From an uncultured Alphaproteobacteria bacterium (lineage in GTDB: Bacteria > Pseudomonadota > Alphaproteobacteria > RF32 > CAG-239): a DNA stretch of 9,002 nt. The notes beneath the pieces are model-generated. The model was not told where the DNA came from. It was given only the letters and a program-made list of their open reading frames with translations, and made no database searches. Where the stretch lies: the NCBI GenBank assembly GCA_900540425.1, contig UQFU01000068.1:1-9002 (forward strand). Reading direction: 5' to 3'. Positions within the stretch are counted from its first letter, which is position 1. Each line of letters begins with the position of its first letter. The translations under genes and the position numbers were made by a program. Of this stretch, positions 1 through 4,913 are shown one piece after another.

Positions 1-810
1 AATGCCGAAGATCCTTCCAAACCGGAAAATCCATATGAACGTATTGTGGCTTTGCGCCGTGTCCTGAATGAAATGGGATTGAACGATAAGCCGATTATTT
101 TGGCCGGCGGGGTGTGGTCTTTGTCCGAATGGGAAGATTACATTGATAATCCCGACATTGGCAAAATTGCTTTTCAGTTCGGCACCCGTCCGATGATTAC
201 CAAAGAAAGCCCGGTCAGCGATGCCTGGAAAAAAGTAATGATGCAGGTCAAAAAAGGCGATGTCATTTTGCAGAAGTTCAGCCCGACCGGATTCTTTTCG
301 TCAGCCATCAAAAATACTTTTCTTGAGAATCTGATGCGCCGCAAACAGGGGGAAGTTGCATTCAAGAACGAACCTGACGATGAATTTTCTCATCCGTTGA
401 ATATGACAGAAAGCAAAATGATTTTCATCAAACCGGAAGATGCCGAAAAAGCCGTTAATCAGATTAATGCCGGTTATACCGAAATTAAGGAAACCCCTGA
501 TAATACGGTTGTCTTTTTGACGCCCGCGGAATGGAAACAGATGAAAATCGACCGCGCGAATTGTGTCGGTTGCCTCTCTCAATGCCAGTTCTCAACCTGG
601 TCCCAGGCCAAAGGAACAACCGGCCGCCTGCCGGATCCGCGTTCTTATTGCATTCATAAAACGTTGTATGAAGTCGGCCACGGCGGCAGCGTCAAAGACC
701 ACCTGCTGTTTGCCGGACATCAGGTTTACCGTTTTGCCACCGACCCGTTGTATCGCAATGGCATTCCTTCGGTTAAGGAATTGATTGAGCGGATTAAAAA
801 AGGCGAATAA
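1..810 (+). CDS. Nitronate monooxygenase / NPD-like flavin oxidoreductase, C-terminal part (5' end outside window)
   Basis: The frame is open from base 1 to the TAA at 808-810 (269 visible codons); the GTG at 46 is internal, because sequence-coherent coding continues upstream of it. The segment KPIILAGGVWS followed by IAFQFGTRP fits the phosphate-binding end of the TIM barrel in FMN-dependent nitronate monooxygenase/2-nitropropane dioxygenase-like proteins, where GG and G-Q-GTR residues hold the flavin phosphate. Such enzymes oxidise nitronates or act as NAD(P)H-flavin oxidoreductases in the cytoplasm; the substrate cannot be told from this fragment. The C-terminal extension carries C-x2-C-x3-C and a fourth Cys 22 residues later (visible residues 188, 191, 195, 217), which could bind metal or an Fe-S cluster; this is not a usual hallmark of the family. 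No link to the pilus genes is apparent, since it is on the opposite strand and has its own terminator. Confidence 0.75.
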   Translation, partial: NAEDPSKPENPYERIVALRRVLNEMGLNDKPIILAGGVWSLSEWEDYIDNPDIGKIAFQFGTRPMITKESPVSDAWKKVMMQVKKGDVILQKFSPTGFFSSAIKNTFLENLMRRKQGEVAFKNEPDDEFSHPLNMTESKMIFIKPEDAEKAVNQINAGYTEIKETPDNTVVFLTPAEWKQMKIDRANCVGCLSQCQFSTWSQAKGTTGRLPDPRSYCIHKTLYEVGHGGSVKDHLLFAGHQVYRFATDPLYRNGIPSVKELIERIKKGE

Positions 811-819
811 TAATCTCCG

Positions 820-845
820 ACCCCGGATTGGCTTCCGGGGTTTTT
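820..845 (+). terminator. Rho-independent terminator of the flavin oxidoreductase gene
   Basis: A perfect 8-bp stem ACCCCGGA/TCCGGGGT (820-827 with 834-841) closes a 6-base loop and runs into five T residues (841-845). It begins 9 bases after the stop codon at 810, which is the expected place for an intrinsic terminator. Confidence 0.87.
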
Positions 846-902
846 CTTGATTGCATTCTGCTCTCTTTTCCTGCCGCTCCGTCTTGTTTTTTTTTTCTAT
901 CT

Positions 903-1048
903 GTCACTCCGGCCTCCGAGCCGGAGTCTCCCCTCCGCTCTGTTGAGCCCAAAGGGCGAAGAATAGCGGAGTATCCAAAAAACAAATAAGCCATACCATT
1001 TCTTAGATTTCCATGCTATTCCTCAGGATATTCGGACATGAGGATGAC
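903..1048. repeat. Degenerate inverted-doublet repeat (GTCACTCC ... GGATGAC)
   Basis: The left end is GTCACTCCGGC with loop CTCCGA and GCCGGAGTCTCC (903-930; 8-bp perfect stem 906-913/920-927). The right end, read on the - strand, starts GTCATCCTCATG and closes with TCCTGAGGAATAG, giving a weaker stem. A second hairpin, CTCCGCT/AGCGGAG (933-939/965-971), lies between. The two ends face each other with the same GTCA-starting design as the clearer elements at 2646, 2740, 2971, 4055 and 4149, so I read this as a diverged member. No other copy of this exact sequence is in the window. Confidence 0.45.
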
Positions 1049-1059
1049 GGTACCCTTTG

Positions 1060-1285
1060 GTAGAGATAGTGCACATTATAAGCAACGCGCCTCTAGGGCT
1101 TTCAATCCGAAGTAGCAGGGTGTTCGCTCCCGCCGTGCGGGTCATCCCTCGTTTTCGTAAGAAAACGTCAAGGGATCTACGAATTTTCCTCTTTCCTTAC
1201 CCGCCGACACTTCCTTACGCACATTAGATAAAAAAACTCAAAGACCCTCTGACGTTTTTTCTGCGGAGGCGCCGGAATAACGGAA
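1060..1285. repeat. Composite repeat, copy 1: 81-bp module plus doublet element with decayed right end
   Basis: Bases 1060-1140 (starting GTAGAGATAGTGCACATTAT) recur at 2888-2970 with few changes. They are followed directly by GTCATCCCTCGTTTT (1141-1155) and the internal hairpin arm GAAAACGTCAAGGGATC. The shared sequence continues through GACCCTCTGACGTTTTTTCTGC near 1264. The right terminal arm (AAAACGAGGGATGAC in the intact copies) is replaced by unrelated sequence here, so the exact right boundary is uncertain. A short CCCGC-CGT-GCGGG hairpin sits at the module junction (1129-1141). The copy lies just downstream of the small ATPase gene. Confidence 0.8.
1230..1260 (-). terminator. Possible terminator of the PilT-like gene, inside the repeat
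   Basis: Read on the - strand, AAAAAACGTC and GAGTTTTTT pair as a 9-bp stem with one bulged base around an 11-base loop, followed by a run of seven T. It lies 45 bases after the stop of the ATPase gene. The stem is mostly A-T, so termination would be weak; the same structure recurs in the other copies of the repeat. Confidence 0.4.
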
Positions 1286-1304
1286 AGGATGCCAAACGTG
1301 GCGG

Positions 1305-2267
1305 CTAATTTTCAGGAAAAATATTCATGCCGCGGGGCAGGCGGGTCATCTGCATTTCAATCGAAGTTGCCAGATTAAGTTTGCCGCTTTTGATAATGCC
1401 GCGAACCTGGTCGCCTTGCGTTGTATCCGGATTGGCAAACAGATACGTCGTCGACGGTTTTCGGCTCTTAATGCCGAACAGAGTCTGGTGCATAACGCCG
1501 AGAATACCGCGGGAAAATAAATCAAAAGCCAAATCTTCGCTCATTTCTGAAGAAGCGGCATATTTGATAACCGAATAAATGGCATCGGTAATGTTATTGG
1601 CATGAATTGACGATAATACCAGGTGTCCGGAAGTTGCAGCCCGCAAAACCTCGCTGGCCGTGTCCGGAGTTCGGATTTCGCCGACCAGAATATAACGCGG
1701 CTTAGAGCGCAAGGCTGATTTCAACGAAGCGCCCCAGTTGCCGTTGACAGGCTGGGTTTGTTTGCAAAGGCCGAGACCGCCGCGAACCGAACGGTAAACG
1801 CCGTCTAACGGCATTTCGGTCGGATCTTCGATAGTGTAAGCAAATCCGCCTTCCATAACCAAAAACTCTTTCATCAGTGCTGAAATTGAAGTCGTTTTGC
1901 CGGCGCCGGTCGGTCCCGACCATAAAATCAATCCCGAAGCGCCGCTCAAAGACAGAAGCATTCTGGTCAACTCGTTCGGAAAACCAAGACTGGTAAACTC
2001 GGGAACCTTTTCCGGCATTTTGCGGGCGCAAAATTGTACGCCATAGAGGGCAACGGTCCGCTCGACACGATAAAAAATATTGTCATAGAGCAATGAATAG
2101 CTGGGATTGTTGCCGTCCCAGGCTTTGACCAGCTGTTCGTAAAAACGGTCAAAATCATCGGCTCGCAGAATTGCCAAACCGTTTTCGGTTTTGCGGTCAT
2201 TGATAAAAGCCGTTTTGTCCGGAGTGATGTAAATATCGGAAAAAGGAATATCGTTAATTCTGGCCAT
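1305..2267 (-). CDS. PilT/DotB-like type IV pilus (retraction-type) ATPase
   Basis: The 320-residue product is a secretion-type (GspE superfamily) hexameric ATPase of PilT-like length, expected at the cytoplasmic base of the pilus. In order it shows Walker A GPTGAGKTT (118-126), an Asp-box TIEDPTE (145-151), Walker B RYILVGEIR (191-199) and a His-box SSIHANN (219-225). Near the C-terminus QVRGIIKSGK (287-296), followed by NLATSIEMQ, lines up with the AIRNLIREGK motif that PilT proteins use for retraction, which favours a depolymerising role over assembly. There is no tetra-Cys zinc motif, unlike the larger ATPase at 6048-7736. The ATG at 2267 has AAGG (2276-2279) 8 bases upstream. The gene stands alone, separated from the pilin by about 1 kb of repeats, so it is probably transcribed separately. 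A DotB/TraJ-type T4BSS ATPase is the alternative. Confidence 0.87.
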   Translation of the reverse strand: MARINDIPFSDIYITPDKTAFINDRKTENGLAILRADDFDRFYEQLVKAWDGNNPSYSLLYDNIFYRVERTVALYGVQFCARKMPEKVPEFTSLGFPNELTRMLLSLSGASGLILWSGPTGAGKTTSISALMKEFLVMEGGFAYTIEDPTEMPLDGVYRSVRGGLGLCKQTQPVNGNWGASLKSALRSKPRYILVGEIRTPDTASEVLRAATSGHLVLSSIHANNITDAIYSVIKYAASSEMSEDLAFDLFSRGILGVMHQTLFGIKSRKPSTTYLFANPDTTQGDQVRGIIKSGKLNLATSIEMQMTRLPRGMNIFPEN

Positions 2268-2335
2268 GTTTTTTGCCTTGTAAAAAAAGATTATCTTATA
2301 TTCAAGTATATATTTTTTATGTAAAAATTTGGTAA
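2268..2335 (-). promoter_or_regulatory. AT-rich leader, probable promoter region of the PilT-like gene
   Basis: This stretch is very AT-rich compared with its surroundings and precedes a gene with no co-directional neighbour closer than about 1 kb. On the - strand it contains several -10-like hexamers (TATACT, GATAAT, TATAAG) and a TTTACA, but no pair has ideal 17-base spacing, so I cannot assign the start of transcription. Confidence 0.3.
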
Positions 2336-2556
2336 ATGATTCGTTTTCGTTATCTGGGGTCTATGGCTTTCTTGAGCGCAATATCCGTGTCTTCGATGCA
2401 ATTTCTCTTTTTTCTCTGTCTCTTCGTCTTCCCTCCCGGAAACGGTCATTCTCAAGGCCGTGCCCGGCCGGACGCAGCACATCGGAAATCCACAAACCAG
2501 CTGCACCGGCAATATCATGCCCTGTCATACTCACACCGGTGAAGCCCCTTTCTTTC
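2336..2556. other. Non-coding spacer with degenerate GTCAT-type palindrome fragments
   Basis: No gene is supported here. GTCATTCTCAAGG (from 2445), a GGCCG-TGC-CGGCC-like hairpin and AAATCCAC further on resemble a decayed palindromic unit of the same style as the elements downstream. A second GTCATACTCACACCGGTGA begins at 2524. The open frames across this stretch read through repeats and have no credible protein signature or ribosome site. Confidence 0.4.
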
Positions 2557-2672
2557 CTGTTATACCGCGGCATTTTTTCTCTCTTCTGCCATACCACGGC
2601 GTTTTCTCCCTCTTCTGTCATACCATGGCGTTTTCTCCCTCTTCTGTCATACCATGGCTTGACCATGGTATC
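2557..2672. repeat. Tandem array of four 29-bp units (truncated repeat arms)
   Basis: Units begin with CTG(T/C)(C/T)ATACC at 2557, 2586, 2615 and 2644, a strict 29-base period, and run CTGTCATACCATGGCG then TTTTCTCCCTCTT. The first unit is most diverged (CCGCGG), the second has CCACGG, and the third and fourth have CCATGG. Only the last unit continues into the second palindrome arm (CTTGACCATGGTATCCAGG) and so becomes the left end of the element at 2646-2727. Two such units also stand at 4026 and 4053 with a 27-base period. The array looks like stepwise duplication of one arm. Confidence 0.8.
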
Positions 2673-2727
2673 CAGGTCAATATTGATTCCTTATCCGCCT
2701 GGACTCCGGCTCGGTGGCCGGAGTGAC
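2646..2727. repeat. 82-bp inverted-doublet repeat, family A, copy 1
   Basis: The left half is GTCATACCATGG-CTTGA-CCATGGTATCCAGG, a hairpin of the GTCAT-CC...GG-ATCCA kind. The right half, on the - strand, is GTCACTCCGGC-CACCGA-GCCGGAGTCCAGG. The two halves face each other, as in REPIN/BIME doublets. A same-length copy lies at 4055-4136. Over 2646-2755 versus 4055-4164 I count 6 differences in 110 bases. Confidence 0.85.
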
Positions 2728-2739
2728 AGGTACATTAAA

Positions 2740-2874
2740 GTCATCCCTCGTTTTCCTACGAAAACGAGGGATCTACGAATTTTCCCCTTTCTTCAACCGC
2801 CAACATTTGCTCACTCACCTTATGATAAAAAAACGAAGCCCCCTTGATGGCCGCTATCGCGACCAAGGGGTGAC
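2740..2874. repeat. Inverted-doublet repeat, family B, variant copy
   Basis: The left half is a perfect 13-bp hairpin ATCCCTCGTTTTC-CTAC-GAAAACGAGGGAT (2743-2772) preceded by GTC and followed by CTACGAATT. The right half ends ...CCAAGGGGTGAC and contains a long imperfect hairpin (CCCCTT 2840-2845 with AAGGGG 2865-2870, TATC loop). The left half matches the elements at 1141, 2971 and 4149, whereas the right half is a different hairpin, so this looks like a hybrid. It follows family A copy 1 after a 12-base spacer ending ACATTAAA. Confidence 0.75.
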
Positions 2875-2887
2875 AGTTATATGGTAA

Positions 2888-3112
2888 GTAGAGATAGTGC
2901 ACATTATAAGCAACGCGCCTGTAGGGCTTTCAAGCCGAAGCAGCAACCCTGCCGCGCTCCCGCCGTGCGGGTCATCCCTCGTTTTCTGAAAGAAAACGTC
3001 AAGGGATCTACGAATTAATTCTTTTCTGCCGCCGACACATCCTTACGCACATTATAATAAAAAACTCGAAAACCCTCTGACGTTTTTTCTGCCGAAAAAA
3101 ACGAGGGGTGAC
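2888..3112. repeat. Composite repeat, copy 2: 83-bp module plus intact 142-bp doublet element
   Basis: Module 2888-2970 matches 1060-1140. The doublet spans 2971-3112 with terminal inverted repeats GTCATCCCTCGTTTT (2971-2985) and AAAACGAGGGGTGAC (3098-3112), 14 of 15 pairing. Each end carries its own inner hairpin: CGTTTTC/GAAAACG at the left and CGTTTTTT-CTGCCG-AAAAAACG at the right. The copy is in the same orientation as copy 1, so the two form direct repeats on either side of the PilT-like gene. Confidence 0.85.
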
Positions 3113-3218
3113 GGATACTGGCCGATGGGTGCTGACGCAGCTAAGAGGTAGCAGTTATTGGTTGATACCGCTGACATGCCCAAGAAATGACAGAATAACA
3201 CAGAGAGCAGACATATAC
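3113..3218. other. Short non-coding spacer downstream of the pilin terminator
   Basis: No gene seen. The string CGCTGACATGCCCAAG (from about 3168) recurs as CGCTGACGTGCCCAAG at about 4309-4324, each time a short way after a family B element, so the duplicated unit may extend beyond the inverted-repeat boundary. Confidence 0.4.
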
Positions 3219-3249
3219 AAAAAAGTCCCGGGAATGTTCCCGGGACTTT
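3219..3249 (-). terminator. Strong Rho-independent terminator of the pilin gene
   Basis: AAAGTCCCGGGAA (3222-3234) and TTCCCGGGACTTT (3237-3249) are perfect inverted repeats with a very tight loop. On the - strand the hairpin is followed by a run of six T (complement of 3219-3224, partly in the stem). It begins 18 bases after the pilin stop codon and is much more GC-rich and longer than the repeat-borne hairpins, as expected for a highly expressed single gene. Confidence 0.9.
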
Positions 3250-3267
3250 GTCAGCACTTTTTTCTGA

Positions 3268-3828
3268 TTAGTAGAAGAATAATGCGATATTATTAGTATC
3301 GTCTTCACAAAGAGCTGCTGCAGTAGCAAAAGCAACCACACCGCCAGTTCCGCTTTCTACGGTTGCTTTTGCCGGCAACTGCTCACCACCATCAGCCAGT
3401 CCTAAGAAACCTTCACCCCAACCGGCAGTAGCAATAGCAACACATGCATCTCTTGGCAAACCATTATATTGGATACCAAATCCCATATTAGCTACTCCAT
3501 TGCCTTCTGCAGCACCAATAAGAACATCCTCTTGAAATGGATTAACTAATTCGTTGGCCGTTGTACTATTCATCTCAGCTGGAGCCAATCCCCAAGCTCT
3601 TGCCTTCTCTGTTGATAATCCTGAATATGAAGTTGCATTGGCAAAAGCAGTACGAATATTAGCTGCAACCATTGATATCTGATCCAATGTCTGGGTTGTT
3701 TTATATTTAGCCATAGCTTTTGAGTAACCGGCAATACCACCGACGGACAAAACGCCAATAATTGCCAACACGCCCAGCATTTCCACCATGGAACGTCCGG
3801 ACTGTTCACTTTTATATAAATTTTTCAT
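3268..3828 (-). CDS. Type IV (IVB/PilS-like) prepilin, putative major pilin
   Basis: The 186-residue protein has a short basic leader and the class III prepilin signal SG|RSMVEMLGVLAIIGVLSVGG: cleavage after Gly11 leaves a mature chain of 175 residues with Glu at +5 and a continuous hydrophobic helix (about 12-35) for membrane storage and fibre core packing. The +1 residue would be Arg instead of the usual Phe or Met. Two cysteines (129, 174) probably make the C-terminal D-region disulfide. I chose the ATG at 3828 because GGGAG (3836-3840) stands 7 bases upstream; the longer reading from 3867 would start at about the predicted transcription start. The gene follows the PilR-type and pilin-like genes in order but is separated by repeats and has its own promoter and strong terminator. 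Codon use looks more AT-rich than in the ATPase genes. A minor pilin or pseudopilin role is the alternative. Confidence 0.87.
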   Translation of the reverse strand: MKNLYKSEQSGRSMVEMLGVLAIIGVLSVGGIAGYSKAMAKYKTTQTLDQISMVAANIRTAFANATSYSGLSTEKARAWGLAPAEMNSTTANELVNPFQEDVLIGAAEGNGVANMGFGIQYNGLPRDACVAIATAGWGEGFLGLADGGEQLPAKATVESGTGGVVAFATAAALCEDDTNNIALFFY

Positions 3829-3873
3829 TTCTAATCTCCCAAAACCTGAATTTCTTTCTCTGACCATGTATAC

Positions 3874-3902
3874 AGTATAATATGTTAAAGTTTTATGAAC
3901 AA
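3874..3902 (-). promoter_or_regulatory. Sigma-70-type promoter of the pilin gene
   Basis: On the - strand TTGTTC (3897-3902) and TATACT (3874-3879) are separated by exactly 17 bases. The -10 box matches the consensus in 5 of 6 positions; the -35 box keeps only TTG. Transcription would start near 3867, giving a leader of about 40 bases before the ATG at 3828. Confidence 0.65.
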
Positions 3903-3904
3903 TA

Positions 3905-4025
3905 CTAACTTAAGTCATAAAAATACTTGACAGCCCCTTTCCCTCTTCTGTCGTTTTCGGTCGGCACCTTAGCCCCTCATGTTCCGTCCAGCCTCCTCCG
4001 CTGCTGTCACTCTGACCTCCTTAGT
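3905..4025. other. Non-coding spacer with scattered GTCA fragments
   Basis: I see no gene. The stretch carries TTCCCTCTTCTGTCGTTTTC, similar to the tail of the 29-bp unit at 2586-2643, and CTGTCACTCTGACCTCC, similar to the GTCACTCC half-site, so it is probably decayed repeat sequence. Confidence 0.4.
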
Positions 4026-4054
4026 CTGTCATACCATGGCGTTTTCTCTCTTCT

Positions 4055-4136
4055 GTCATACCATGGCTTGACCATGGTATCCAGGTCAATATTGATTCCT
4101 TGGCCACCTGGACTCCGGCTCGGCGGCCGGAGTGAC
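4055..4136. repeat. 82-bp inverted-doublet repeat, family A, copy 2
   Basis: It has the same length and halves as 2646-2727: left hairpin ACCATGG-CTTGA-CCATGGT, right hairpin ACTCCGGC-TCGGCG-GCCGGAGT. A truncated extra arm precedes it at 4026. It is followed by a 12-base spacer ending ACATTAAA and a family B element, exactly as in copy 1. Confidence 0.85.
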
Positions 4137-4148
4137 AAATACATTAAA

Positions 4149-4291
4149 GTCATCCCTCGTTTTCTGAAAGAAAACGTCAAGGGATCTACGAATTAACATT
4201 TTTCTACCCCTGCAAACATTCCGTCGCAGACATTTATAAAAAAACTCGAAGACCCTCTGGCGTTTTTTCTGCCGAAAAAACGAGGGATGAC
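4149..4291. repeat. 143-bp inverted-doublet repeat, family B, best-preserved copy
   Basis: Terminal inverted repeats GTCATCCCTCGTTTT (4149-4163) and AAAACGAGGGATGAC (4277-4291) match in all 15 bases. The left inner hairpin is CGTTTTC-TGAAA-GAAAACG, followed by TCAAGGGATC; the right inner hairpin is CGTTTTTT-CTGCCG-AAAAAACG (4261-4282), preceded on the - strand sense by the same GTCATCCCTCG. No clear target-site duplication is visible. It lies downstream of the pilin-like gene and may end its transcript. Confidence 0.88.
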
Positions 4292-4354
4292 GGTCACAGG
4301 TGAATAAACGCTGACGTGCCCAAGGAGAGAACTCTTTTATTTCTTTGCCGTATC

Positions 4355-4912
4355 TTACTCAAAATTCCAAATCAGCATATTTTGTTTTTTGCAGAGTTCT
4401 CCGGCTTCTTCCGCTGACAGCGGCAGGCCGTTTTCTTCGCCCCAAACCAAGTTTTTCTCTTCCGCGCCGTTGATAACAGTCAGACTGATCAGCCCCAAAG
4501 TCTGCGTCTGCGGATAATCATAAGACGCCAGCGCTGCACATTCGCGTTTGGTCAGATTCTTGTAAACAATATCAAAACTCCGCGCTCCCGGCATCAGCAT
4601 CTGCCCCCCAATTCCGGAGCCGACTTCCACCGGTTTGCCCAAAGCATTGATTATCTGTCTTCCGGAACGCATTTCCTGTGGTACCATATTGTTGTCAATC
4701 AGCCAGGCGCTGTTGAGTTTCCAAAAATCCGGTTTGGTTTGAAAATTGCGATGGATAATTTCAACCAGCCGCACCAATTGCCGGGCTGCCGGTCGGACCT
4801 CGGTTTTCAGGCTGCAACTGACACTCCAGCCCAACAAGGTGATACCGACCAAAACGACGGCAATTTTAGTGCTGCTTTTCAGGCTGCGAACAAAAGCGGT
4901 TAATCTCTTCAT
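4355..4912 (-). CDS. Pilin-like protein lacking a canonical prepilin signal (putative minor pilin)
   Basis: The 185-residue protein has a basic N-terminus, one membrane segment (about 17-33) and a periplasmic domain. I do not recognise a named family, but it can be laid against the pilin at 3268-3828: similar length, VYKNLTKRECAALA (116-129) against QYNGLPRDACVAIA, a second Cys at 174 in both, and an aromatic C-terminal end (IWNFE against IALFFY). A helix followed by MVPQEM (76-81) resembles LAPAEM in the pilin. No Gly-x4-Glu cleavage motif precedes the membrane helix, so it may stay anchored in the inner membrane. The start at 4912 is fixed by GGAGG (4921-4925) 8 bases upstream, and it begins one base after the platform-protein stop. 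The longer frame from 4996 would overlap that gene and is unlikely. Role is inferred from likeness and position only. Confidence 0.75.
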   Translation of the reverse strand: MKRLTAFVRSLKSSTKIAVVLVGITLLGWSVSCSLKTEVRPAARQLVRLVEIIHRNFQTKPDFWKLNSAWLIDNNMVPQEMRSGRQIINALGKPVEVGSGIGGQMLMPGARSFDIVYKNLTKRECAALASYDYPQTQTLGLISLTVINGAEEKNLVWGEENGLPLSAEEAGELCKKQNMLIWNFE

Positions 4913-4913
4913 T

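Noticed and set aside
2557..2672. 29-base periodic array as a possible CRISPR
   Set aside because: The units are contiguous with no unique spacers between repeats, have only four copies, and merge into a palindromic element; no cas gene is present.
2329..2847. 172-codon open frame on the + strand
   Set aside because: It runs entirely through repeat sequence, encodes low-complexity repeats of the same elements, and has no family resemblance or convincing ribosome site.
3829..3867. Longer pilin reading from an ATG at 3867
   Set aside because: It would add 13 residues before the short basic leader, starts at about the predicted transcription start, and lacks a ribosome site; the ATG at 3828 has a good one.
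3927..4196. 89-codon open frame on the + strand sharing peptide strings with the frame at 2329-2847
   Set aside because: The shared peptides come from the duplicated repeats being read in the same frame, not from a conserved protein; the coding value is not supported.
4149..4291. Family B element as a classic MITE with target-site duplication
   Set aside because: Perfect terminal inverted repeats are present, but I could not find a direct duplication of flanking bases at this copy or at 2971-3112, so insertion by a typical DDE transposase is not shown.
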